Shown here one piece after another: positions 8,701 to 17,333 of a stretch of DNA of 64,000 nt. How positions within the stretch are numbered: the first letter of the stretch is position 1; each line of letters opens with the position of its first letter. The DNA comes from Cupriavidus sp. AU9028 (lineage in GTDB: Bacteria; Pseudomonadota; Gammaproteobacteria; Burkholderiales; Burkholderiaceae). The translations under genes and the position numbers were made by a program. The stretch covers positions 1 to 64,000 of the forward strand of contig NZ_JAIMCG010000018.1 of the NCBI RefSeq assembly GCF_019795295.1, written 5' to 3'. A model generated the notes under the pieces. That model was given only the letters and a program-made list of their open reading frames with translations, did not search any database and had not been told where the DNA came from.

Positions 8701-9906
8701 CTGCTGCTCAAGTCGCTGCCGCAGAAGCTGCGCCGCCATTGCGTGCCGCTGCCCGACTATGCGGCCGGGTTTGTCGAGCGGCACCCGTTCGGCGAAGGCG
8801 AGCTGATCGACGTGCTGATCGGCGACATCCGCGAGCAGACCGGCACCATGGTGCGGCGGGCGGACTTCAAGCTGGAGACGCTGCCGGCCCACCATGCGAT
8901 GAACTTCAAGGTCGTCGACGAGCATGGCCGCCAGCTGGAAATGGGCCGCAACCTGGCGCAGCTTCGCGCCGAGCTGGGCGGGCAGGCGCAACAGTCGTTC
9001 CAGACGCTGGTCGCGCGCGAGGCGCCGGTCGCCGAGGCCGGCCAGTACGAGAACCTGACCGGCTGGAGCTTCGGCGAACTGCCCGAGCTGCTGGAAATCC
9101 GCAAGGGCAACCGGACGCTGTTCGGCTACCCCGCGCTGGTCGACCGCGACACGCATTGCGAGGTCGAGGTGTTCGACGACCCGCAGGAAGCCGAGCGGAT
9201 CCACCATGCCGGCCTGCGGCGCCTGTTCGCGCTGCAGTTGCGCGAGCAGGTCAAGTTCGTGCAGAAGAACATCCCCGGCCTGTCGCAGATGGCGATGCAG
9301 TACATGACGCTGGGCACCCAGGAGATGCTGCGCGACCAGATCGTGACGCTGGCGCTGGAGCGCGCCTGCATGCAGGCGCCGCTGCCGCGCAACGACGCCG
9401 AGTTCGCCACGCGCAAGGAGGAGGGCCGGGCGCGGTTGAGCCTGCTGGCGCAGGAGATCGCCCGGCTGGCGGGTACCATCCTCGCCGAATACGCCGGGCT
9501 ACCGCGCAAGCTGCTGCAGGCCAAGCCGTTCGCCGCCGCCCACGCCGACATGCAGGGGCAGCTGGGCGAGCTGATGGGCAAGCATTTCCTTGCCGAGACC
9601 CCCTATGACCGGCTGGTGCATTTCCCGCGCTATCTGAAGGGCATCGCGATGCGGATCGACAAGCTCAAGGGCGATCCGGGGCGCGACAGCCAGCGCATGC
9701 AGGAAATGGCGCCGCTGCTGCAGCAGTGGCAGCGCGCCGAGAAGCAGCGGCGCTCGCAGGGGCGCGGGGTCGAGGACGCCCGGCTGGAGGAATTCCGCTG
9801 GATGCTCGAGGAGCTGCGCATCGCCCTGTTTGCGCAGGAATTGCGAACGCCGGTTCCGATGTCTGTCAAGCGTCTGCAGAAGGTGTGGGAGTCAATGCAA
9901 CGGTAG
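5800..9906 (+). CDS. hrpA: ATP-dependent RNA helicase HrpA
   Basis: DEAH-box RNA helicase; E. coli HrpA acts in ribosome rescue and mRNA processing. The 1368-residue protein has a basic, disordered N-terminal tail (about 1-100, rich in Ser/Pro/Arg), Walker A GETGSGKTTQ at 133-142, DEAH at 238-241, SAT (TSATID), and motif VI QRAGRCGR, then the helicase-associated and OB-type regions and the long C-terminal DUF3418-type domain typical of bacterial HrpA. The length matches the family (about 1300) plus the extra tail. Start at ATG 5800, 23 bases from the argA start. Confidence 0.96.
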   Translation: MSEHRSNRPAPRDGAPGQRRRPRRPGPSSASSSAGASASGDSPASVPPSVRPSTTSSQAASNDPGNAGTASASRPAAPVRPPAGEGRRRNAPARPRVVNPLPPITFPEALPVSARRDEIARALLANQVVIVSGETGSGKTTQLPKICLSIGRGPGSGERAGQGGLIGHTQPRRIAATSTAKRIAQELGSPVGEHVGYQVRFNDTMSPGASVKLMTDGILLAETQNDPLLRAYDTIIIDEAHERSLNIDFLLGYLKEILPRRPDLKLIVTSATIDAQRFAEHFASARGPAPVIEVSGRLYPVEIRYRPIQDDRAPRQGAASEGRGEGRKDARKDERDLYDGIVDAVEEQCRLGPGDVLVFLPGEREIREAAEALRKHHPPHTEILPLFARLSVQEQERVFRPAGARRIVLATNVAETSLTVPGIRYVVDTGLARVKRYSYRNKVEQLQIEPISQAAANQRAGRCGRVADGVCIRLYDEADFASRPRFTDPEILRSSLAAVILRMKALRLTAIEAFPFIEPPPGRAIADGYQLLQELGGVDDANELTATGRQLARLPLDPRVARMILAARDQHCLREVLIIASALSVQDPRDRPQEAQEAADQAHRKFMDERSEFLGWVKLWKWFEEAVAHKKSNRQLQDQCRANFLSHVRLREWRDVHSQLLTTVAEQGWKLNESEPTYEQVHKALLTGLLGNIGQKIDDGDSRGREYLGARGIKFHLWPGSLVARKMGRWLMAAELVETSRLFARTLARIEPEWIEQIGGHLLRKNWSEPHWEKKAGQVIALERGTVYGLTVYQHRRVHFGPMNPREAREIFIRRALVEGEFDTKLPFFAHNQRLVREIENLEHKSRRQDVLVDDELIYAFYERQIPADIHQQVHFEQWYQRESARERKLLYLSREELMRHEAAGITTDLFPRTMQVAGVDMALAYHFEPGSPRDGVTLTVPLFALNQVRPERSDWLVPGMIREKVHLLLKSLPQKLRRHCVPLPDYAAGFVERHPFGEGELIDVLIGDIREQTGTMVRRADFKLETLPAHHAMNFKVVDEHGRQLEMGRNLAQLRAELGGQAQQSFQTLVAREAPVAEAGQYENLTGWSFGELPELLEIRKGNRTLFGYPALVDRDTHCEVEVFDDPQEAERIHHAGLRRLFALQLREQVKFVQKNIPGLSQMAMQYMTLGTQEMLRDQIVTLALERACMQAPLPRNDAEFATRKEEGRARLSLLAQEIARLAGTILAEYAGLPRKLLQAKPFAAAHADMQGQLGELMGKHFLAETPYDRLVHFPRYLKGIAMRIDKLKGDPGRDSQRMQEMAPLLQQWQRAEKQRRSQGRGVEDARLEEFRWMLEELRIALFAQELRTPVPMSVKRLQKVWESMQR

Positions 9907-10044
9907 GCCCCCGGTTTCACCGTTTTGGCGCAGCCGGTCATCGGAAAGGGCAGGTGCGACGTTAGAATGCCTGACCCCGCGGCCGCCGTGCGGCAGGGGT
10001 GCCAGTTTCGGTTCCCGATCCCACTTTCTCGCCGGTTTTCCGCC

Positions 10045-11103
10045 ATGCTTGCCCTGCGTCGCGCTATTGCGGCCGCTGTTGCCACCGCCTCTGCCACCGC
10101 CGCCGCCGCCGCCGTCGCCAGGCCCGCTGTCCTTGCCCGTCTGGCAACCGTCCTGCTCCTGGCGTTGCCCGGGCTGACGGGCGTATCCGCGGCGCACGCG
10201 GAAGTCGTCGTGGTGCTCAATTCAGGTGATGCATCGGTCACTCTAATTGACAAGGACAGCCACAAGGTGCTGGAGACCTTTCCGGTCGGCAAGGAGCCGC
10301 ATCACCTGATCAATACGCCGGACGATCGTGCGCTGATCGTGGCCAACGCCGTCGGCAACGACCTGGTGTTCCTTGACCCGGTCACCGGCCAGGTCCAGCA
10401 GCGCGTGCCGGACATCGACGACCCGTATCACATCGGCTTCTCGCCCGACCAGAAGTGGTTCGTGGTCACCGGCAACCGGCTGGACCGGGTCGACCTGTAC
10501 CGCTGGGACGGCAAGGCGCTGAAGATCGCGCGCCAGCTGCCGCTGGGCCGCACGCCGTCGCATATCGCCTTTACCGCCGACAGCCGCATCGCGTTCGTCA
10601 CGCTGCAGGACTCCAACGAGATCGCCGCGATCGACCTGACCACGCAGTCGCTGCTGTGGCGCATGGAAGCGGGCGCCGCGCCCGCCGGCATCTGGGTGAC
10701 CCCCGACCAGAAGCACCTGCTGGTTGGCATGACCGGGGCCGACTATGTCGCGGTGATCGACTGGCGCACCCGTGCCGTGGTCAAGCAGATCCCGACCGGC
10801 AAGGGCGCGCACAACTTCCGCGCGCTGGGGGACCGGCGCCATCTGCTGCTGACCAACCGGGTCGCCGGCACCATCAGCATCCTCGATCAGCAGAGCCTGT
10901 CCAAGGTCGGCGACATCACCGGGCTGCCGCCGGGTCCGGACGACATGGAACTGAGCGCCGACGGCAAGACGCTGTGGGTGACGTTTCGCTGGGCCCGCGC
11001 CGTCGGCGTGATCGACGTGCCGAGCCGGCGACTGATCAAGACCATCCGCGTGGGGCGTTCTCCCCACGGTATCTATTTCCGGACGCGGGCGCCGCTGTAC
11101 TGA
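10045..11103 (+). CDS. YncE-like beta-propeller (YVTN repeat) protein, exported
   Basis: 352-residue protein with an Ala-rich N-terminal signal peptide ending at about SAAHA-EVVVVL, so probably periplasmic. The mature part is a repeat protein of the 40-residue beta-propeller type: recurrent blocks such as HHLINTPDDRALIVAN, YHIGFSPDQKWFVVTG and SHIAFTADSRIAFVT fit YVTN/NHL-like blades. No catalytic residues are evident; such proteins usually bind partners or ligands. It is followed 21 bases later by a deacetylase and then a desaturase-like gene in the same direction, suggesting one operon. The start at 10045 was chosen because it begins the signal peptide. Confidence 0.75.
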   Translation: MLALRRAIAAAVATASATAAAAAVARPAVLARLATVLLLALPGLTGVSAAHAEVVVVLNSGDASVTLIDKDSHKVLETFPVGKEPHHLINTPDDRALIVANAVGNDLVFLDPVTGQVQQRVPDIDDPYHIGFSPDQKWFVVTGNRLDRVDLYRWDGKALKIARQLPLGRTPSHIAFTADSRIAFVTLQDSNEIAAIDLTTQSLLWRMEAGAAPAGIWVTPDQKHLLVGMTGADYVAVIDWRTRAVVKQIPTGKGAHNFRALGDRRHLLLTNRVAGTISILDQQSLSKVGDITGLPPGPDDMELSADGKTLWVTFRWARAVGVIDVPSRRLIKTIRVGRSPHGIYFRTRAPLY

Positions 11104-11124
11104 TCCGCTCCGACGCAAGCATCG

Positions 11125-12072
11125 ATGGCCGATCCTGCCCATTCCCGACCTGACTCGCCCCCTCGCCGTGGCCGGCACGCCGGTTCGGCGGCGCGGACGC
11201 TGTGCCGGCTTGCCATCGCCGCCGTCTGCCTGCTGCCCTTGCACCTTTCCTCCGCGCTGGCGCAGCCCGGTCCGCCGGCCTGCTCGGCGGGCACGCTGTT
11301 CCTGACCTTCGACACCGGCAGCATGAGCCAGGCCGAGCTGATCGCCGACGTGCTGCGACGCCAGCAGGTGCGCGCCACCTTCTTCCTGGCCAACGAGCGC
11401 ACGGTGCGTGGCGATCATGCGCTGGATCCGTCGTGGGCGCCTTACTGGCGAGCGCTGGCGGCCGATGGTCACGACTTCGGCACGCACACCTTCCACCATT
11501 CCTATCTGCGCACCACGCGCGGCGGCAAGGTGGTGGTGCGGCCGCAATTCGGTCCGCGGGCCGGGCAGGACGTGACGATGGACCAGGCGGCCTTCTGCGA
11601 GGAGCTCGATCGCAGCGGCCAGGCACTGCGCCAGATGACGGGCGCGACCACGCTGCCGCTGTGGCGCGCGCCGGGCGGCCGTACCGCGGCGCAGACGCTG
11701 GCCTGGGCGAGGCATTGCGGCTACCGGCACGTGGGCTGGGCGCAGGCCGGTTTCCTCGGCGACGAGCTGGACTCGGAGCGCTATCCCAATTCGGCCCTGC
11801 TCGCGCGCGCGCTGCGCGACCTGCGCGATGGCGATATCGCGATGGCCCATCTGGGCATCTGGTCGCGCCAGGACCCGTGGGCGCCGGCCGTGCTGGAACC
11901 GCTGATCCAGGGCTTGCGGCGCAAGGGATTCTGCTTTGCCACCTTGCGCGAGCATCCGGCCTACCAGGCGTTCATCGCCGAATCGATGCAGCAGTCTGCA
12001 GCGCCGGCGGCCGGGCAGGGCGCTGCGGCGTCCGCCCCCGCCGCGCCGGCCATGCAGCGGAGGCAGCGATGA
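11125..12072 (+). CDS. Polysaccharide deacetylase (NodB-like) family protein, exported
   Basis: 315 residues with an N-terminal hydrophobic signal (ARTLCRLAIAAVCLLPLHL, cut near SALAQ). The NodB fold is shown by LFLTFDTGSM, ATFFLANE, GTHTFHHS (metal-binding His pair) and LWRAPGG. The usual TFDDG motif is TFDTG here: the first Asp (catalytic base) is kept but the second, a metal ligand in canonical members, is Thr. Activity may therefore be altered. The C-terminus is a low-complexity Ala/Pro tail. Its TGA overlaps the ATG of the next gene (ATGA), implying translational coupling. The substrate is unknown. Confidence 0.8.
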   Translation: MADPAHSRPDSPPRRGRHAGSAARTLCRLAIAAVCLLPLHLSSALAQPGPPACSAGTLFLTFDTGSMSQAELIADVLRRQQVRATFFLANERTVRGDHALDPSWAPYWRALAADGHDFGTHTFHHSYLRTTRGGKVVVRPQFGPRAGQDVTMDQAAFCEELDRSGQALRQMTGATTLPLWRAPGGRTAAQTLAWARHCGYRHVGWAQAGFLGDELDSERYPNSALLARALRDLRDGDIAMAHLGIWSRQDPWAPAVLEPLIQGLRRKGFCFATLREHPAYQAFIAESMQQSAAPAAGQGAAASAPAAPAMQRRQR

Positions 12073-13046
12073 TCTGGGAAACCGTCGACGGCTGGATCGC
12101 CGGTCTCGAGGGCTGGCTGTTCCAGCATGCCGTGCTGCCCGTGGTCTACGCCGCCGGCCTGGGCGGCTATGCCGAGGATGCCTTCACCGGCACCGAATGG
12201 CTGGTGGTCGGCCTCGTGCAGATGGCCGTGATGGCGCTGGTGCTGGCGCCGCTGGAGCGCTGGCGTCCGGTCGAACCCATCAGCGACCGCGCCGCGATCC
12301 GCACCGACATGCTCTATACCGCGATCCACCGGCTGGGGGTGTTTCGCCTGGCGATGTTCTTCACGCTGACGCCGCTCATCGATTCGATCGAGGGCGCCCT
12401 CCATCTGGCCGGCTGGCAGCGCGTCAATGTGGAGGACTGGTGGCCGGGCGTCACCAGCGTGCCGCTGGTCAGCTTCCTGATCTACCTGCTGCTGTTCGAT
12501 CTGCTCGACTACTGGTATCACCGGCTCTCGCATACGGTGCGCTGGTGGTGGTGCCTGCATGCGCTGCATCACAGCCAGCGCCAGATGACGATCTGGAGCG
12601 ACAGCCGCAACCATCTGCTGGACGGTATGCTGCGCAGTACCGTGTTTGCGCTGGTCGCGCTGGCAATCGGCGTCGAGCCGTCGCAATACCTGCTGCTGGT
12701 GGCGCTGTCGCAATTGATGGAAAGCCTGCAGCACGGCAATCTGCGGCTGCATTTCGGCTGGCTCGGCGAGCGTCTGCTGGTGTCGCCGCGCTTTCACCGT
12801 ACCCATCATGCGATCGGGATCGGGCATGAGGCGGCGGGGCAGGTCGGGCGGCTGGGCGGCTGCAACTACGGGGTGCTGTTCCCGTGGTGGGACATGCTGT
12901 TCGGCACCGCCCGGTTCAGCAGCGGGTTTGCCGCCACTGGCATCCGCGACCAGCTGGCGCCGCCGCACGGCCGGGGCAGGGACTACGGGCGGGGGCTGCT
13001 GCGCCAGCAGTGGTACGGCATCAAGCGGCTGCTGCACCGGGCCTGA
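12069..13046 (+). CDS. Sterol desaturase / fatty acid hydroxylase family membrane protein
   Basis: 325-residue integral membrane di-iron oxygenase. The histidine clusters expected for the family are visible: HRLSH, HALHHSQ and HRTHH, spaced among several hydrophobic segments (about 20-50, 75-120, 135-160, 195-215). Members hydroxylate or desaturate lipid chains at the cytoplasmic membrane face. It starts at the ATGA overlap with the deacetylase gene, so it is almost certainly co-translated with it. The lipid substrate cannot be told from sequence. Confidence 0.85.
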   Translation: MIWETVDGWIAGLEGWLFQHAVLPVVYAAGLGGYAEDAFTGTEWLVVGLVQMAVMALVLAPLERWRPVEPISDRAAIRTDMLYTAIHRLGVFRLAMFFTLTPLIDSIEGALHLAGWQRVNVEDWWPGVTSVPLVSFLIYLLLFDLLDYWYHRLSHTVRWWWCLHALHHSQRQMTIWSDSRNHLLDGMLRSTVFALVALAIGVEPSQYLLLVALSQLMESLQHGNLRLHFGWLGERLLVSPRFHRTHHAIGIGHEAAGQVGRLGGCNYGVLFPWWDMLFGTARFSSGFAATGIRDQLAPPHGRGRDYGRGLLRQQWYGIKRLLHRA

Positions 13047-13162
13047 GAGGACTCGCTCCGATCGCCGCGTGGCGGCACCGGCACGGCCTGTGCTAGTCTG
13101 TCCGTCCCCGGACGGTGTTGCCCCTCCGGGTCCCCTTGCCAGGACCACTCCTTCGAATCCGC

Positions 13163-14047
13163 ATGAACGACATCCTGCGCGCGTTGATCCGGGCACTGGT
13201 CAGCCAGCTGCATCCCCGCATGCTGGCACTGACAGTGCTTCCCTTCGTGCTTGCCACCCTGTTCTGGGGCGGCCTTCTGTATTTCACCTGGGACCCGGTG
13301 ATGACCGCCGCCCGCCAGATGCTGCAGACCTCGGTCTTCACCGGCTGGATCTATGGCGCGCTGGACTGGCTCGGCCTGTCGTCGCTGCGGGCCGTGGTGG
13401 CGCCGCTGTTCGTGGTCGCGGTGACGATTCCGCTGGCGGTTGCCTCGCTGCTGCTGTTCATCGGCGTGTGGTCCGCGCCGGCCGCGGTGCGCTTTCTCGA
13501 GCGCGCCTATCCCGACCTGGCGAAGGCGAAGGGCGGCAGCCTGATGGGAAGCGTCTGGCACAGCGTGTCGAGCACGGTGGTGTTCCTGCTGCTGGTGTTG
13601 ATCTCCCTGCCGCTATGGCTCGTGCCGCCGTTCTTCGCGCTGATTCCGCCGCTGCTGTGGGGCTGGCTGACCTACCGGGTCATGACCTATGACACCCTCG
13701 CCGAGCATGCCAGCCCGGACGAGCGCCGCATCATCATGCGCCGCCATCGCACCTCGCTGCTGACCATCGGGGTGGTGGTGGGGCTGCTCGGCTCCGCGCC
13801 GACGCTGCTGTGGGTCTCCTCGGCGGCGATCATCTTCCTGTTTCCGTTCGTGCTGGCCGGCGCGCTGTGGCTCTACGTGCTGATTTTCATCTTCTCGGCA
13901 CTGTGGTTCGGGCACTATTGCCTGCTGGCGCTGGCGCGGCTGCGTGCCGAGCGAGGCGCGCCGTCGCCCGCCGCCGGTCCCGAAATCATCGAGCTGGCGC
14001 CGTCGGACGTGCGCCGCATCGAGGATGGCGGTGCCGGGCCGCGCTGA
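13163..14047 (+). CDS. EI24-domain integral membrane protein (CysZ-like fold)
   Basis: 294-residue polytopic membrane protein, MNDILRALIRALVSQLHPRM at the N-terminus, with hydrophobic segments around 25-45, 80-110, 140-175 and 210-260 and the EI24/CysZ-type arrangement of long helices. CysZ members carry sulfate, but many beta-proteobacterial EI24 proteins have no assigned function, so no substrate is claimed. It follows the oxygenase gene by 116 bases in the same direction and precedes the molybdopterin-domain gene by 73 bases. Confidence 0.75.
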   Translation: MNDILRALIRALVSQLHPRMLALTVLPFVLATLFWGGLLYFTWDPVMTAARQMLQTSVFTGWIYGALDWLGLSSLRAVVAPLFVVAVTIPLAVASLLLFIGVWSAPAAVRFLERAYPDLAKAKGGSLMGSVWHSVSSTVVFLLLVLISLPLWLVPPFFALIPPLLWGWLTYRVMTYDTLAEHASPDERRIIMRRHRTSLLTIGVVVGLLGSAPTLLWVSSAAIIFLFPFVLAGALWLYVLIFIFSALWFGHYCLLALARLRAERGAPSPAAGPEIIELAPSDVRRIEDGGAGPR

Positions 14048-14120
14048 TCCGGCCTTGCCTAGTTCGGCCCCTGCGCGATCGCACCCTGCGGATACGACCC
14101 TACACTGAAGCGAGGACACC

Positions 14121-14942
14121 ATGGGATTTGGGCTGATCGTCATCGGCGACGAGATTCTGTCGGGACGACGCGAGGACAAGCACCTGCGCCGCTGCATCGC
14201 CCTGCTGGCCGAACGGGGCCTGGCGCTGGACTGGGCCGAGTATGTCGGCGACGACCGCGAGCGCATCACCGCCACCCTGCGCCGCACCTTCGCCAGCCAG
14301 GACGTGGTGTTCTGCACGGGCGGCATTGGCGCGACGCCCGACGACCATACCCGCCAGTGCGCCGCTGCCGCGCTTGGCGTCCCGCTGGCGCTGCATCCGG
14401 AAGCCGAGGCATTGATCGCCCAGCGTATCCGCGACACGGCCGGCGACGATCCGGCCAAGGCCGACCTGATGCTGCCGGAGAACCAGCACCGCTTCAAGAT
14501 GGGCGAGTTTCCACGCGGCGCGCGCATCATCCCCAACAGCTACAACCGGATCCCCGGGTTCTCGGTGGCGGACCACCACTTCATGCCCGGCTTTCCGGTG
14601 ATGGCCTGGCCGATGATGGAATGGGTGCTCGATACGCTGTACCCGCACCTGTTCCATCGCGATACCCAGGCCGAGCGCTCCTTCCTGGTGTTCGAGGCGC
14701 CGGAGTCGACGCTGACGCCGCTGATGGAGGCGGTCGAGGCCGCGTTCCCCGGCATCCGCGTCTTTAGCCTGCCTTCGGTGGGCGATGCCCAGCGCGGCGA
14801 GCTGTATGCGCGCCGGCATATCGACCTGGGCGTCAAGGGCCCGGCGGCGTCGGTCGACGCGGCGTATGCGATGCTGCGCGATGGGGTGGTGGGGATGCGG
14901 TTCGAGGTGGTGGAAGGAGCCGTGCAGGGCGGCGCTGCCTGA
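14121..14942 (+). CDS. Competence/damage-inducible protein CinA-type molybdopterin-binding-domain protein
   Basis: 273-residue protein with the MoCF-biosynthesis fold: start MGFGLIVIGDEILSGRREDK, then VVFCTGGIGATPDD, LMLPENQHRFKMGEFPRGA and PGFSVADHHFMPGFPVMA. This is the stand-alone N-terminal-domain version of CinA, without the NMN deamidase domain, annotated in relatives as a molybdopterin-binding protein. Whether it binds a pterin, or acts as a pyrophosphatase like the CinA N-domain, is not decided by sequence. A TACACT hexamer at 14101-14106 is a possible -10. Confidence 0.82.
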   Translation: MGFGLIVIGDEILSGRREDKHLRRCIALLAERGLALDWAEYVGDDRERITATLRRTFASQDVVFCTGGIGATPDDHTRQCAAAALGVPLALHPEAEALIAQRIRDTAGDDPAKADLMLPENQHRFKMGEFPRGARIIPNSYNRIPGFSVADHHFMPGFPVMAWPMMEWVLDTLYPHLFHRDTQAERSFLVFEAPESTLTPLMEAVEAAFPGIRVFSLPSVGDAQRGELYARRHIDLGVKGPAASVDAAYAMLRDGVVGMRFEVVEGAVQGGAA

Positions 14943-14954
14943 GGTTTCCAGTCG

Positions 14955-15145
14955 CTCTCCCGCCTGTGGAAGAGGGGAGCAAACCGGCGGCCTTTCCATT
15001 GCCTTCGGGTTTCCCCCTCTTTCCTTCAAGGGAAGAGGGTCGGGGAGAGGGGTTGGTCTTCAGGCAGCGTCGGGGGGGGGGCCAGCGCTCGCTTGCCCTC
15101 TCCCCCGACCCCTCTCCCGCAAACGGGCGAGGGGAGCAAGCCGTC
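14955..15145. repeat. Cluster of G/C-rich palindromic repeat units
   Basis: Several units of the same family as at 3676-3795 lie between the convergent ends of the molybdopterin-domain gene and the LuxR gene: a degenerate pair at 14955-15050 and a well-preserved unit from 15093 with CCCTCTCCCCCGACCCCTCT then a run ending GGGCGAGGGGAG. A run of nine G at 15071-15079 separates them. No gene is seen in this stretch. Confidence 0.7.
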
Positions 15146-15183
15146 AGCGCGTTTTTCCGCAAGCGCGCGAGGGCCGCAACACT

Positions 15184-15729
15184 TCAATGATTGATCAGCC
15201 GCTGCACCAGATCCACCGCGGTGTGCGCGCCATACTTGCGCATCAGCCGGGCCCGGTAGATGTCCACCGTTCGCGGGCTGATCGACAGCGACTTGCCGAT
15301 CTGCTTGCTGGTCTTGCCCTCGACCAGCTGTGCCGCGATGTCCCGCTCGCGCGCCGTCAGCTCGGCGGTGACCTGCCGCTTCTGCGACAGATCCTCGAAA
15401 GTCCAGATCCCCGGCCCCAGCGGCTTGCTGCGGTCCAGCGCGCGGCCGGTGACATGGCACCAGAACAGCTCCCCATTGGCCCGCTTCATGATCCGCTCGT
15501 CCGAGTACAGCCCGCGCGCGTTCATGATGGGAATGATCCGCTCGCCGGTCCGCTCGAATTCGTCCGGGCTCGGATATAACACTTCGAAGGACTGGCCCAG
15601 CAGCCGCTGACGGGTGGTGCCGAAGATCCGGCACACCTCGTCGTTGCAGTCCTCGATGCGCCGCTCCCGGGACAGCACCAGTCCCACCGGGGCCAGCTGG
15701 AAAGCGGTCTGGTAATCGATGGCAGGCAT
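15184..15729 (-). CDS. PAS domain-containing LuxR-family transcriptional regulator
   Basis: 181-residue regulator: a single PAS domain (about 5-110, from YQTAFQLAPVGLVLSRERR to GPGIWTFEDLS) and a C-terminal LuxR/FixJ helix-turn-helix (about 120-181, LTARERDIAAQLVEGKTSKQ, ISPRTVDIYRARLMRKYG). The start MPAIDY at 15729 has AAGGA just upstream; ATG 15762 is an in-frame alternative lacking a ribosome site. It is divergent from the scoAB genes, the usual layout for a local regulator; the ligand sensed by the PAS domain is unknown. Confidence 0.85.
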   Translation of the reverse strand: MPAIDYQTAFQLAPVGLVLSRERRIEDCNDEVCRIFGTTRQRLLGQSFEVLYPSPDEFERTGERIIPIMNARGLYSDERIMKRANGELFWCHVTGRALDRSKPLGPGIWTFEDLSQKRQVTAELTARERDIAAQLVEGKTSKQIGKSLSISPRTVDIYRARLMRKYGAHTAVDLVQRLINH

Positions 15730-15873
15730 TGTCCTTATGTATTTATACGTACTGGCATCCATTGCGGCGCTTGCGTATCCTTTGGAGCGCTGCGGTCCAC
15801 TGGACCGGCCCGCCAACAAGAACTGGGCCGGCAGGGGCGCCACCACCGGATCGGTGTCCTTGCCAGCCCGATT

Positions 15874-15883
15874 GTAACGTTAC
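15874..15883. promoter_or_regulatory. Palindrome in the luxR-scoA intergenic region
   Basis: GTAACGTTAC is a perfect 10-bp palindrome midway between the PAS-LuxR gene and scoA. It is a candidate binding site for the divergent regulator, by position and symmetry only. Confidence 0.35.
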
Positions 15884-15957
15884 CCCGACGGCACGCCGGT
15901 CTATGCGGCGGGCCTGCAGGGCAAGCGCACGATCCCTACCGAGGAAGGAGATAAACC

Positions 15958-16662
15958 ATGAACAAGGTCTACGCCAGCGCCGCCGCGGCGCTCGATGGCG
16001 TTGTCCGCGACGGGCAAATCATCGCCGTCGGCGGCTTCGGCCTGTGCGGCATTCCCGAGGCGCTGATCGCGGCGCTGCGCGACACCGGCGTCAAGGGTCT
16101 GACCTGCATCTCGAACAATGCCGGTGTGGATGGCTTCGGCCTGGGCCAGCTGCTCGCCACGCGCCAGATCAGCAAGATGATCTCGTCGTACGTGGGCGAG
16201 AACAAGGAGTTCGAGCGCCAGTACCTGGCCGGCGAACTGGAGCTGGAATTCACCCCGCAAGGCACGCTGGCCGAGAAGCTGCGCGCCGGCGGCGCCGGCA
16301 TTCCGGCCTTCTTTACCCGCACTGGCGTGGGCACCATCGTCGCCGAGGGCAAGGAGACCCGTGAGTTCGATGGCGAAACCTACGTGATGGAGCGCTCGCT
16401 GCGCGCCGACGTCGCGCTGGTCAAGGCCTTCAAGGCCGACAAATCGGGCAACCTGGTCTTCCGCCGCACCGCGCGCAACTTCAATCCGATGTGCGCGATG
16501 GCGGGAAAGGTAACCATCGCCGAAGTCGAGCAGATCGTCGAGACTGGCGAGCTGGACCCGGACGAGGTCCATACGCCGGGCATCTTCGTGCAGCGCATCG
16601 TGCTGAACGCCAATCCCGAAAAACGCATCGAACAGCGCACCGTGCGTGCCGCCACCGCCTGA
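15958..16662 (+). CDS. scoA: 3-oxoacid CoA-transferase subunit A
   Basis: Alpha subunit of succinyl-CoA:3-ketoacid CoA transferase, which activates acetoacetate with CoA from succinyl-CoA. The 234-residue protein has [16 protein letters not shown] near 22-37 (CoA-binding glycine loop), [12 protein letters not shown] and [15 protein letters not shown], all typical of SCOT alpha. A strong GGAGAT ribosome site precedes ATG 15958. scoB follows after 13 bases; together with bdhA in this window the pair would channel 3-hydroxybutyrate-derived acetoacetate to acetoacetyl-CoA. Confidence 0.94.
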   Translation: MNKVYASAAAALDGVVRDGQIIAVGGFGLCGIPEALIAALRDTGVKGLTCISNNAGVDGFGLGQLLATRQISKMISSYVGENKEFERQYLAGELELEFTPQGTLAEKLRAGGAGIPAFFTRTGVGTIVAEGKETREFDGETYVMERSLRADVALVKAFKADKSGNLVFRRTARNFNPMCAMAGKVTIAEVEQIVETGELDPDEVHTPGIFVQRIVLNANPEKRIEQRTVRAATA

Positions 16663-16675
16663 GGAGACCGACATC

Positions 16676-17314
16676 ATGGCCTGGACACGAGACGAAATGG
16701 CGGCACGCGCGGCGCGCGAGCTGCAGGACGGCTTCTACGTCAACCTGGGGATCGGCCTGCCGACCCTGGTCGCCAATCATGTGCCGCCCGGCGTGGAGGT
16801 GTGGCTGCAGTCCGAGAACGGGCTGCTGGGCATCGGTCCCTTCCCGACCGAGGAGGAAGTCGACGCCGACATGATCAATGCCGGCAAGCAGACCGTGACG
16901 ACGCTGCCGGGTTCGTCGATCTTTTCGTCGGCGGACTCGTTCGCGATGATCCGCGGCGGGCATATCAACCTTGCCATCCTTGGCGCAATGCAGGTCAGCG
17001 AGAAGGGCGACCTGGCCAACTGGATGATCCCCGGCAAGATGGTCAAGGGCATGGGCGGCGCGATGGACCTGGTCGCCGGCGTGGGCCGCGTGGTGGTGCT
17101 GATGGAACATACCGCCAAGAAGAAGGACGGCACCGAGGACCTGAAGATCCTGCAGTCGTGCTCGCTGCCGCTGACCGGTGTCGGCGTGGTCGACCGCATC
17201 ATCACCGACCTGGGCGTGATCGACGTTACCGAGGAAGGGCTGAAGCTGGTGGAAACCGCACCGGGCGTCAGCCGAGAGGAGATCCAGGCAAAGACCGGGG
17301 CGCCGCTGCGCTGA
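16676..17314 (+). CDS. scoB: 3-oxoacid CoA-transferase subunit B
   Basis: Beta subunit of the same CoA transferase. The 212-residue sequence has [17 protein letters not shown], then [15 protein letters not shown], where the Glu of SENG is the residue that forms the glutamyl-CoA thioester in this family, and [12 protein letters not shown]. The first ATG preceded by a good ribosome site (GGAG at 16663-16666) is 16676; an earlier in-frame ATG at 16646 lies within scoA. The gene ends shortly before a tract of tandem repeats and a terminator. Confidence 0.94.
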   Translation: MAWTRDEMAARAARELQDGFYVNLGIGLPTLVANHVPPGVEVWLQSENGLLGIGPFPTEEEVDADMINAGKQTVTTLPGSSIFSSADSFAMIRGGHINLAILGAMQVSEKGDLANWMIPGKMVKGMGGAMDLVAGVGRVVVLMEHTAKKKDGTEDLKILQSCSLPLTGVGVVDRIITDLGVIDVTEEGLKLVETAPGVSREEIQAKTGAPLR

Positions 17315-17333
17315 TCCCGTCCGTCCTGGACAA

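Noticed and set aside
5803-9207. 1134-codon minus-strand reading frame opposite hrpA
   Set aside because: Antisense to a clear HrpA; composition is typical of a GC-rich shadow frame.
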